Positions 27,490 through 36,100 of a stretch of 64,000 bases of DNA are shown in pieces (positions within the stretch are counted from its first letter, which is position 1; each line of letters begins with the position of its first letter). The notes below the pieces were generated by a model. That model saw nothing but the letters and a program-made list of their open reading frames with translations, was not told the DNA's origin and searched no databases. The stretch spans positions 1 to 64,000 of the forward strand of contig NZ_QNRK01000021.1 of the NCBI RefSeq assembly GCF_003315135.1, given 5' to 3'. Position numbers and translations under genes: made by a program. The DNA comes from Roseiarcus fermentans (GTDB lineage: Bacteria; Pseudomonadota; Alphaproteobacteria; Rhizobiales; Beijerinckiaceae).

Positions 27490-29325
27490 TCAGGCGGTGA
27501 GCTGGATGCGATAGGTCTCGGACCATTCGCGCCGCAGGGTTTCCATCGTCTTTTTTGCTTCCTCGTTGCTGGCGACGATCTGGGCCTGGGCGCGGGCGAG
27601 CGACATCAGGAGCAGCTCGAGAGCAACGAGCGGGCCGTCCTGCTCCTCGATGCGGGGAGCATCGACGGCATCCTCCTCAGCGGTTTCGGCGACGGCTCCG
27701 AGCTTACGCAGCGGTTCGTACAGATGTTCGAAGAACGGGTGAGCCGTGTTGATGGTAAGGATCACCCGACCAAACCGGTGCTCGACGTGATAAAAAGGCC
27801 AATACTCGTCGTGCTTGAACTCGATGAGGTATCTGGACGCCTTCACGCGCTCATAGGCCTGCTCATCGCTCTCGCCATCGCGTCGGAGCGCGATCGACAG
27901 AGTTCGCAAGTTGGCGTCGAGCTGAGCCTCTTCGTCCGCCGTGAGCTCGAGCGGCTTGGCCTGGTGCTGGTCGGCCTCGGTCGCCCGGGCTTCGGAGGCG
28001 CTGGGCTGGCCGCCGTTGCGCGCGCTCTTCTGCGCACCCTGGAAGCGCTTGATCTCGTCGTTGAGGGTCGTGATGTCGTCTCCGATCGCCTTCTTGATCG
28101 CTTCCTTCACATATCCCTTGGGCCGCACGCCCTGCTTGTTCGCCGCGACGCCAAACGCCTCGTCGAGAGTACCCGGGAAGTCGATCTGGATGCGATACCA
28201 ATGGGTGACCGCGTGGCGCGTCGTCAGCTCGGTCATGGCGCCGGCAAAGACCTCGCGATCGTTGCGGAGCATGGTCACGGTCAGGCTGTTGAAGATCTGC
28301 AGATCGTTCTTTTGAACCTTCCGCGGCAAGGTCGACCATTCTTCAATGGGCAGCCGGTAAAGGCGAATGATGATCTGCTCGGTTCCCGAGCCATGCTCCC
28401 GGACCGGGATCTCGACAGGCTTGGCGAAGAGCAGCCGGCTCGTCTTGGTCGGGAGATCGATCAGCCGCGCGTGCCGGGCAGTCGGCATGGAGTAGGTCGG
28501 GTCGAACGCCTCGACGAGCCTATTGTTGACAAAAAGGCGGAGCCCAGCGGAGATCGAACGCCGATACACCCGCGACATCTCCTTCACCGCGTGTTCCACC
28601 AGAGTGCGGGCTTTGGCGTAGGTCAGGCGGTCGCACTCCGGCATGTAGACGATCGTCCCCGACCGCCCCAGACGGTCAGCGAGGTCCTCGCCGCGGTTGA
28701 CGAACAGCTCCTGATCGGCGGCGCTGTTGGGGAAACCCATCGGCTTTGTGAACAAATCGGCGATCTCATCGGGGAGCTCGTTCATCAGCGTCGGGTCGGG
28801 TAGCTCAACCGTGTTGGTGCGCTCCTTGCCGATCGCCTCGACGTCCAGGGTCATGTTGAAATAGGCATTGGGCTCCTGCCACGAGTAAAGCTCCATCACC
28901 GGGCTCATGCTCAACGCGGCGGTCTTCATGCCCATGCCAAAACGTCCGATACCCGCTCTGTTGTTGTAGTTCATGGAGCCGCCGAACGAGGTTGCGACCT
29001 TGAGCACGTTGGGCGCCATCCCACTTCCGTTATCGTACACAGCAGCGTCGATCACGGTGTTGCTCTGCTTGCCCGTTTGCCTGAAGTAGACGCGAACTTC
29101 GGTGGCGCCCGCCTGAATCGCGTTGTCGACGTGTTCGCAGATCGCCGAGGTAGTCGTGTTGTAGCCCACGTCCCGCAACGAGGCGATCAGGGTCTGTGCG
29201 AAGAAGAGCGGAACGCTGGCGCCGTCCTTCAGCACGCGGTTCAGCACAGCCTTGCCGCCCTTGGGAGCGTCGGCCGCCCAATTCAGGACAGGCTCCGGGA
29301 CTTCGCGGGTGTTCTCGTGGTTCAT
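27490..29325 (-). CDS. GHKL-superfamily ATPase (MutL/Hsp90/MORC-like)
   Basis: This 611-residue protein has a complete Bergerat ATP-binding fold. It shows the N box CEHVDNAIQ (Glu64, Asp67, Asn68), the G1 box YDNGSGMAP (Asp98-x-Gly-x-Gly) and the G2 box GIGRFGMGMKTAALS (125-139). No histidine-kinase H box is present, so it is a stand-alone ATPase like MutL, Hsp90 or the bacterial MORC-like proteins found with restriction systems. The middle part resembles an S5-type transducer domain, and the last 200 residues are helical and charged. The start is the ATG at 29325: GGAG lies six bases upstream, while the ATG at 29331 directly abuts it. Function is unknown; defence is a reasonable guess. Confidence 0.8.
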   Translation of the reverse strand: MNHENTREVPEPVLNWAADAPKGGKAVLNRVLKDGASVPLFFAQTLIASLRDVGYNTTTSAICEHVDNAIQAGATEVRVYFRQTGKQSNTVIDAAVYDNGSGMAPNVLKVATSFGGSMNYNNRAGIGRFGMGMKTAALSMSPVMELYSWQEPNAYFNMTLDVEAIGKERTNTVELPDPTLMNELPDEIADLFTKPMGFPNSAADQELFVNRGEDLADRLGRSGTIVYMPECDRLTYAKARTLVEHAVKEMSRVYRRSISAGLRLFVNNRLVEAFDPTYSMPTARHARLIDLPTKTSRLLFAKPVEIPVREHGSGTEQIIIRLYRLPIEEWSTLPRKVQKNDLQIFNSLTVTMLRNDREVFAGAMTELTTRHAVTHWYRIQIDFPGTLDEAFGVAANKQGVRPKGYVKEAIKKAIGDDITTLNDEIKRFQGAQKSARNGGQPSASEARATEADQHQAKPLELTADEEAQLDANLRTLSIALRRDGESDEQAYERVKASRYLIEFKHDEYWPFYHVEHRFGRVILTINTAHPFFEHLYEPLRKLGAVAETAEEDAVDAPRIEEQDGPLVALELLLMSLARAQAQIVASNEEAKKTMETLRREWSETYRIQLTA

Positions 29326-29466
29326 TTTCATCTCCAGCTTCTGTGACGCTCGTGCTCTGACGGCGTCGGAGCGAAGGCGAGGCTGCCTTCACTTTGGAGG
29401 AGATGAAGTCGGGCAAACGTTACACTTGTTCGCCGATTGTAGGTTGGAGAAGTCTGGCCGCTCCGG

Positions 29467-29512
29467 TTTCGATCCCCGCCCCGGGCAGTGGCTTCCAGAA
29501 GCTCGGCCAACC
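29467..29512 (-). pseudogene. Orphan msrB fragment beside the direct repeat
   Basis: These 46 bases match 29716-29761 inside msrB at 42 positions and encode GWPSFWKPLPGAGIET, the conserved MsrB core. Three of the four differences are synonymous third-base changes, so the fragment seems to come from a related msrB that diverged under selection, not from recent copying of the neighbour. It ends 11 bases from the right 53-bp repeat. Confidence 0.75.
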
Positions 29513-29523
29513 TCGCGTTGAAG

Positions 29524-29576
29524 CGGAATACGCCGCAAGGAGGAGACAGACCAGTCGCGTTCAGCCGGCCAGCGGC
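29524..29576 (-). repeat. Right copy of the 53-bp direct repeat
   Basis: It is identical to 26408-26460. Its inner part (29561-29576) forms the last codons and stop of the intact msrB, so the insertion left the gene functional. Confidence 0.93.
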
Positions 29577-30040
29577 CTGAACGCGAGCGCGAGGCCGTTC
29601 ATGCAATAGCGCAGGCCGGTGGGCTGCGGCCCGTCGTCGAAGACGTGGCCGAGATGGCCGCCGCAGCGGCTGCACGACACCGCGGTGCGCGCCATGCCGA
29701 AGCTGCGGTCGGTCGTCTCGATCACCGCGCCGGGCAGCGGCTTCCAGAAGCTCGGCCAACCCGTGCCGCTGTCGAACTTGGTTGCGGAGTCGAACAGATC
29801 GCGGCCGCAGCCGGCGCAGGCGAACACGCCCTTGCGATGCTCCTCGAGCAGCGGACTTGTGAACGGCCGCTCCGTGTCCGCCTCGCGCAGCACGGCATAT
29901 TGCCCGGCGCTCAACAGCTTGCGCCATTCGGCATCGCTGTGGACGACCTCGAAGGTCGGCGCGGCGCTCGCCGGCCGCGCGATCGTTGCCGCCAACGCGG
30001 CCAGGGACAGGGACCCGAGGAATTGACGACGATCGACCAT
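29561..30040 (-). CDS. msrB: Tat-exported peptide-methionine (R)-S-oxide reductase
   Basis: This 159-residue enzyme repairs methionine-R-sulfoxide in proteins. Residues 1-27 form a Tat signal (DRRQFLGSLSLAALAA, cleaved after ASA), so it acts in the periplasm. Zinc ligands are Cys75/78 and Cys123/126, and the catalytic Cys146 lies in GLRYCMNGLAL. The usual resolving Cys before the first zinc pair is absent, so reduction must use another route. I start at the ATG at 30040, which gives a proper Tat signal. Its 3' end is inside a 53-bp repeat bounding the neighbouring insertion. Confidence 0.93.
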   Translation of the reverse strand: MVDRRQFLGSLSLAALAATIARPASAAPTFEVVHSDAEWRKLLSAGQYAVLREADTERPFTSPLLEEHRKGVFACAGCGRDLFDSATKFDSGTGWPSFWKPLPGAVIETTDRSFGMARTAVSCSRCGGHLGHVFDDGPQPTGLRYCMNGLALAFRPLAG

Positions 30041-30125
30041 GGCTGAACCTCCGGTTCGCTTATGCGCCCTTCGTCCTCGGCGGGCCATTTGTTACCTGGA
30101 CCGAAACCCGCGTCCGGCTTCCCGA

Positions 30126-31181
30126 TCACCCCGGCCGGTGCCGCAGCAGCATGCCAAAGAGGTCGCGCGGGTCGTCGGGGTCGGCGAGCAGGTCCAGGTT
30201 GACGTACTCGCCGGTGCGGCCGATCTGGTCGCGGATGTAGCGCAGGGCGGAAAAGTCCTCGATGGCGAAACCGACGCCGTCGAACAGGGTGATCTGCGCC
30301 CGGTCCCGCCGCCCGGGCGCGAGGCCCGTCAGCACCCGCCACAGCTCCGTCACCGGATGGGACGGGTCGAGCTGCTGGATCTCGCCCTCGATCCGGGTCT
30401 GCGGCGCGTATTCGACGAAAATCTCGGAGCGCAGCAGGATGTCGCGATGCAGTTCGGTCTTGCCCGGACTGTCGCCGCCGATCGCGTTGAGGTGCACCCC
30501 CGCGCCGATCATGTTGTCGGTGAGGATGGTGGCGAAGCGCTTGTCGGCGGTGCAGGTGGTGACGATGTCCGCGCCCAGGATCGCCTCCTCGCTCGAGCGG
30601 CAGGACACGACCGCGAGGCCCGAGCCGGCGAGATTGGCCGCGGCCTTGGCGGTCGCCTTCGGATCGATGTCGTGGAGCCTGACCGCCTCGATTCCGGCGA
30701 GCGCCTTGAAGGCGATCGCCTGGAACTCGCACTGCGCGCCGTTGCCGATGATCGCCATCGTTTTCGCGCCCGGCGGCGCGAGGACCCTCGCCGCCAGCGC
30801 CGAGGTGGCGGCCGTGCGCAGCGCGGTCAGCACCGTCATCTCCGAGATCAGCATCGGATAGCCGCTGTCGACGTGGGAGAGCACGCCGAAGGCGGTCACC
30901 GTCTGCCGGCCGGCGGCGGCGTTGCGCGGGTGGCCGTTGACGTATTTGAAGCCGTAGGTCGCCCCGTCGCTGGTCGGCATCAGCTCGATCACGCCCTCGG
31001 CCGAGTGGGCGGCGATGCGCGGCGTCTTGTCGAACAGCTCCCAGCGGCGGAAATCCTCCTCGATATAGGCGGCGAGCTCGACGATCATCCGCTCCGGGCC
31101 GATGTCCCACACGATCCGCATCATGTGGTCGACGCTGACGAACGGAACGAGGCTCAACAGCCCCGGCCCCGGCGAGCCCAT
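30126..31181 (-). CDS. Ornithine cyclodeaminase family protein
   Basis: This 351-residue NAD-dependent enzyme belongs to the OCD/mu-crystallin family. The probable reaction is ornithine to proline plus ammonia. The Rossmann motif IGNGAQCEFQAIAF lies mid-protein. The substrate region ELMPTSDGATYGFKYVNGHP and the segment IGGDSPGKTELH fit true OCDs better than alanine dehydrogenase-like members. AGGAG is eight bases before the ATG at 31181. msrB follows after 85 bases on the same strand. An M20 amidohydrolase gene is divergent, which suggests an amino-acid use module. Confidence 0.86.
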   Translation of the reverse strand: MGSPGPGLLSLVPFVSVDHMMRIVWDIGPERMIVELAAYIEEDFRRWELFDKTPRIAAHSAEGVIELMPTSDGATYGFKYVNGHPRNAAAGRQTVTAFGVLSHVDSGYPMLISEMTVLTALRTAATSALAARVLAPPGAKTMAIIGNGAQCEFQAIAFKALAGIEAVRLHDIDPKATAKAAANLAGSGLAVVSCRSSEEAILGADIVTTCTADKRFATILTDNMIGAGVHLNAIGGDSPGKTELHRDILLRSEIFVEYAPQTRIEGEIQQLDPSHPVTELWRVLTGLAPGRRDRAQITLFDGVGFAIEDFSALRYIRDQIGRTGEYVNLDLLADPDDPRDLFGMLLRHRPG

Positions 31182-31291
31182 GGCTAACGCTCCTGCTTTC
31201 GTGTCTTGCGCCGGGCGCGGCGAGCAGCGAGACTGCTCCTTGCCGCGCGCGGCGATTTTCACAGTCTATCACACCGGAGCCGGTCCCCGAC

Positions 31292-32479
31292 ATGAACGCC
31301 CCGCTGAGGAACTCGATCGCCGCCATGATCCCGGAACTCACCGCGTGGCGGCAGGATTTTCACCGTAACCCGGAGCTCGGCTTCGAGGTTCAGCGCACGG
31401 CGCGGCTGGTGGCGGAGCGGCTGCGCGCCTTCGGCTTCGACGAGGTCGTCGAAGGGGTCGGCCAGACTGGGGTCGTCGGCCTCCTGCACGGCGCGAGCGG
31501 CCCCGCCGCGGGCCCGGAGAAGCGCGTGCTGTTCCGCGCCGACATGGACGCGCTGCCGATTCCCGAGGCGACCGGCGCGCCCTACGCGTCGGCAGCGGCG
31601 GGCCTGATGCACGCCTGCGGGCACGACGGCCACACCACCATGCTGCTCGGCGCGGCGCGCCATTTGTCCGAGACCCGCGCCTTCGACGGAACGCTGGTGT
31701 TCTGCTTTCAGCCCGCCGAGGAAGGCTACGGCGGCGCGCAGGCGATGATCGACGATTCTCTGCTCGAGCGCTTTCCGGTCAAGGGCGCCTACGCCGTGCA
31801 CAACTGGCCGGGGGTGCCGATCGGCGCGTTCGGGGTGGCGCGCGGGCCGGCGATGGCGTCGACCGACAAGTTCGTGATCACGGTCGAGGGGGTCGGCGGC
31901 CATGCGGCGTTCCCGCACCTCTGCCGCGATCCGATCGTGGCCGCCGCGGCGATCGTGACGGCGGCGCAGACGATCGTCTCGCGCGTCGTCGACCCGCTGG
32001 AGCCGGCCGTGGTGTCGATCACCGCGATCCACGCCGGCGAGGCCTTCAACGTCATCCCCGACCGGGTCGAGATGAAGTGCAACATCCGCTGCTTCTCGGA
32101 AGCCGTCGGCACGACGATCGAAACCGAGCTTCGGCGCATCTGCGCTCAGACGGCGGCGGCGTTCGGGGCGCGCGCGACCGTCGAGAAGGGCGACGGCGTC
32201 CCCTATCCGCCGACCGTCAACCATCCGGCGGAGACCGAGATCGCGCTCGCGGCCATGCGCGCCGTGGCGGGTCCGGACAACGTGCGCGACGACGTGAAGC
32301 CGGTGATGGGCGCGGAGGACTTCGCCTTCATCCTGCGGCAGGTCCCGGGGGCCTACGTGTTCCTCGGCAACGGCGACACCGCCATGCTGCACAACCCGAA
32401 ATACGACTTCAACGACGCCGCCATCGCGCCCGGCGTCGCCTACTGGGTGGAGCTGGCGCGGCGCGTGCTGCCGGCGTGA
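31292..32479 (+). CDS. M20 family amidohydrolase (hippurate hydrolase type)
   Basis: This 395-residue cytoplasmic amidohydrolase is probably specific for N-acyl amino acids. Metal-binding motifs HACGHDGHTTMLLGAA and CFQPAEEGYGGA are intact, with VEGVGGHAAFPH in the dimerisation domain and GAEDFAFIL near the end. The gene is divergent from the ornithine cyclodeaminase gene across a 110-bp promoter region. It is a paralogue of 25227-26375, but not a close copy: the two differ in length and in most residues outside the motifs. Confidence 0.92.
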   Translation: MNAPLRNSIAAMIPELTAWRQDFHRNPELGFEVQRTARLVAERLRAFGFDEVVEGVGQTGVVGLLHGASGPAAGPEKRVLFRADMDALPIPEATGAPYASAAAGLMHACGHDGHTTMLLGAARHLSETRAFDGTLVFCFQPAEEGYGGAQAMIDDSLLERFPVKGAYAVHNWPGVPIGAFGVARGPAMASTDKFVITVEGVGGHAAFPHLCRDPIVAAAAIVTAAQTIVSRVVDPLEPAVVSITAIHAGEAFNVIPDRVEMKCNIRCFSEAVGTTIETELRRICAQTAAAFGARATVEKGDGVPYPPTVNHPAETEIALAAMRAVAGPDNVRDDVKPVMGAEDFAFILRQVPGAYVFLGNGDTAMLHNPKYDFNDAAIAPGVAYWVELARRVLPA

Positions 32480-32524
32480 ACGGCCGGCTTCGCCGCAGAC
32501 CCTGTCTGTGGTAAAAGCGTCCGC

Positions 32525-33076
32525 ATGTCGCGCGCCGCCGAGACCCTGATGGACGTCGACGCCTACCTCGCCTGGGCGGCGGGGCGGGGCGGCCGCTGGG
32601 AGTTGCGCGAGGGCCGGCCGGTGATGATGGCGCCGGAGCGGGCGATCCATGCCCTGACCAAAGCCGCCGCCTATGAAGCGCTGAAGGCCGGCGTCCAGCG
32701 CGGGGGCCTTCCCTGTCGAGTCTTTCCGGACGGCATGACGGTCCGGATCAACGCGCGAACCGCGTTCGAGCCGGACGCGCTGGTCGTCTGCCCCTGCCCG
32801 CCCGACCTGAACACGATGGAGATCCCCAATCCCGTGATCGTGGTCGAAGTCCTGTCGCCGAGCACGGCGGCGGACGACCACGGGGCGAAGCTCGACGGCT
32901 ATTTCTCGCTGCCGAGCGTCGAGCATTATCTGATTCTCGACCCGGACCGGCGGGTGATGATCTGGCGGAAGCGCGGGCTTGCGGGGGCGATCGAGACGCT
33001 GATCGTGCGCGACGGCCTCGTCCGCCTCGATCCGCCCGGCCTCGAGGCGGAGGTCGAGGGGTTCTTCGCCGCCTGA
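32525..33076 (+). CDS. Uma2 family (DUF820) putative restriction-like endonuclease
   Basis: This 183-residue protein of a family abundant in cyanobacteria and some alphaproteobacteria has a PD-(D/E)XK-like fold. The core is visible as FEPDALVVCP, PVIVVEVLSPSTAADDHGAKLDGYFSLPSV and HYLILDPDRR. The Asp, Glu and Lys of the presumed active site are all retained. The biological role is unknown. It stands 45 bases downstream of the M20 gene and may be read with it. Confidence 0.82.
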   Translation: MSRAAETLMDVDAYLAWAAGRGGRWELREGRPVMMAPERAIHALTKAAAYEALKAGVQRGGLPCRVFPDGMTVRINARTAFEPDALVVCPCPPDLNTMEIPNPVIVVEVLSPSTAADDHGAKLDGYFSLPSVEHYLILDPDRRVMIWRKRGLAGAIETLIVRDGLVRLDPPGLEAEVEGFFAA

Positions 33077-33145
33077 CTCACGGCGGCGCAACCGGGGCGC
33101 GGACGCCTCGGGCCGGCTTCGCCCGGCGAGGCGCAAGCCCGCTCC

Positions 33146-36100
33146 TCACCCCGGCCCGAACCCGGCGGGCTGCGCTTGCCCCGACTGCGCGAGTTGATCC
33201 TGCTCCAGGCGCGCGAGCGGCAGGGTGAAGCAGAACTTCGCGCCGCCGCCGGGGTTCGCCTCCGCCCAGATCGACCCGTAATGGGCCTCGACGATGGATC
33301 GGGAGATCGACAGGCCGACGCCGAGCCCGGTCGCCTTCGTCGACGTGAAAGGCGTGAACAGCTCGGCGTTGGCCTTCTCCGGCAGGCCGTGCCCGGTGTC
33401 GGCGACCTCGGTCCGGATCATGCCGTCCTGAAGCGCCGTGGTGATCGTCAGCTTGCGCTCCTTCGCGTAGTCCATCGCCTCCATGGCGTTGCGCATCAGG
33501 TTGAGCAGCGCCTGCTCGATATGCACGGTGTCGGCGAGGACGTCGTCCTCGGCGGCCTCGAGCGCGAGCGCGATCTCGACCTGGCGCTCGCGCGCTGAGG
33601 GCGTGGCGAGGTCGCAGGCGCGCCGGATCAGCCCGTGCAGACTCTGCTCCACCCGGTTCGGCTCGCCGCGCGCCATGAACTCGCGCAGGTGGGCGATGAT
33701 CTGGCCGGCGCGAAGGAGCTGCGCCGCCGCCTTGTCGATCGCCTCCTTCAGCGCCGGCTTTTGCGGCTGCGCCGGGTCGGCGGCGAGCTGGCGGACGAGG
33801 GAAAAGTAGTTCGACGCCGCCGCGAGCGGCTGGTTCAGCTCGTGGGCGAGCGCCGTCGCCATGTCGGCCATCGAATCGAGGCGATTGGCGTGCAGCTTGT
33901 TCAGGCGCGCCTCGAACCGCCTCCGCTCGCTCAGATCGCGAATGAAGCCGATGAACAGCCGCTCCTCGTCGTGGCGGATTTCCGACACCGAAAGCTCGAT
34001 CGGAAACTGCGAGCCGTCTTTGCGCCGGCCCTCGAGCTCGCGGCTCGAGCCGACGCTCCCGGCCTTGCCCGTGTCGAAGAAGCGCCCGGAATGGCTCTCG
34101 GGCCGCGATTCGGCCGCGAGCATGTTCACGTCGCGCCCGACGAGTTCCTCCGCGTCGTAGCCGAACATCGCAGTCGTGGCTGCGTTCGCCGACTGGACGG
34201 TCCCGCTCTCGTCCGTCGTGACGATCGCGTCGCCGACGCCGTCGATGACGGCCCGCATCCGCGCCTCGCTGTTGCGCAGGGCGTCCTCTGCGCGGCGGCG
34301 CTCGCCGATGTCGACGAACGTGACCACCACGCCGTCCGCCTTGTCCTCGACCGTCCGGTACGGACGCAGCCGCATCAGGTACCAGGCGCCGCTGCGGCTG
34401 CGGACCTCGCGCTCGCTCGGCGCCCCGTCGCGCATGATCCTGCGCGCCTCGTCGGCCAGGCCGTCGTATTCGAGCCCGTGGGTGAAATCGGTGATCGACC
34501 GGCCCTCGTCACCCTCCACGATGTTGAAAAGCCGGGCGATGCTCGGGGTGAACCGGTTGATCCTGAGCTGCGGGTCGAGGAACAGGATGCCGACGTCCGT
34601 CGCCGCCATCAGGTTCTGGATGTCGCTGTGGGCGCGGGACACGCTGTCGAGCTTGGATTTCAACTCGCTGTTGGCCGTCTGCAACTCCTCGTTGATCGAC
34701 TGCAGCTCCTCCTTGCTGGTCTCGAGCTCCTCGGCGGTCGATCGGTGCTCCTCGTTGATCGACTGCAATTCCTCGTTGGCGGCGCGCAGATCCTCGTTGG
34801 CTTCCTCGTATTCCTCGCGCGAGGTCCGTAGCTGCGCCTGGGTGAATTGAAGCTCCTGATGGGCCCGAAGGAGCCGCTCGCCGAGCGAAAGTTCTTCCAT
34901 GCCGGCGACCCCGGTCGCGAAGTCGCCGAGCGCCTCGCCTTCGAAGAAGAACACGATCGCGGCGCGTGCGGCGGGCGGAACGCCGGCGAGCGGCTTGGCG
35001 TGCAGATAGACGCGGCGCGCCGAGCCGTTGAAGCGTACGGCGATCGGGCCGCTGAGGCTCGGCTCGCCGCGCCCGAAGGCGCGAACGAGCGCGGCGCGCA
35101 GGTCGAACCGAAGCTCCTCGCGCGCCAGCTCGGTGATGTCGTTGACCAGCGTCCCGGCCGATGGCTGCAGATAGCGCCCGGCCTGCTGCGAGAGATGCAT
35201 CACGCGATAGGACTCGTCGACGATTGCGCTCGGCGGAGCGAGGCTCTCCAGCGCCTCGCGGTGCGTCGCCGCTTCGCTATCGCCGCGCGGCGACGGGTAG
35301 GTTCGCCGCGGCGCCGGCTCGACGCCGAACGACGGCGGGCCGATGCGCGGCGTCGCCCGCCTGTCGGCCGCGACCGCATGGCGCTGGTAGATCCGGCTGT
35401 CGCGATCGATCGGCCGAAACAGGCCTTGCGGCGTGTCGGCGCTCTCCGACGTTCCCAGGAACAGATAGCCGGCCGCCGTGAGCGCGAAATGGAAAATCGC
35501 GCAGACTTGCTGCTGCAGGTCGCGGTCGAGGTAGATCAGCACGTTGCGGCAGGAGATGAGGTCGGCGCGCGAGAACGGCGGATCCCGCAGCAGGCTGTGG
35601 CGCGCAAACACCACCTTGTCGCGCAGTTCGCGGGCCACGCGGTGGTGATCGTTCTCGCGGGTGAAGAAGCGCTTCAGGCGCTCGTCCGAAACGTCGGCTT
35701 CGATCGCGCGCGGATAGCGCCCCTCCCGGCCGACCATGAGCGCGGCGTCGTCGATGTCGGAGGCGAACACCTGAACATCGCAGTGGACGTCCCGCCGCGC
35801 CATTTCTTCCAGGAGCAGCATGGCGATCGAATAGGCCTCCTCGCCGGTGGCGCAGCCGGGAACCCAGGCCCGCACCACGTCGGTTGCGCCCTTGCCCTCG
35901 AACAGCGTCGGGATCACGGCCGCCGCCAGCTTGTCGAAAGCGGCCGGGTCGCGGAAAAACGTGGTGACCGAAATCAGGAGGTCGGCGAACAGCGCCTGCG
36001 CCTCCGCCGCGTTCTCGCGCAAGACCTTGAGATACTCGGCCATCGTCCCCGCCCGCTGCACCTGCATCCGCCGGTCGATGCGGCGGCGCACTGTGGATTT

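Larger units (their letters stand above)
26461..29576. mobile_element. Repeat-bounded genomic insertion at the 3' end of msrB
   Basis: About 3.1 kb lies between two identical 53-bp direct repeats. Duplicating a gene's 3' end so that its reading frame is preserved is typical of site-specific integration by tyrosine recombinases. The cargo is a GHKL ATPase gene and a small HTH-protein gene, both on the minus strand. The segment 26461-26842 is strikingly AT-rich for this genome and shows no firm gene. No integrase, relaxase or transposase is visible, so the element is either mobilised in trans or a relic. It separates msrB from the M20 gene, formerly neighbours on one strand. Confidence 0.72.
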
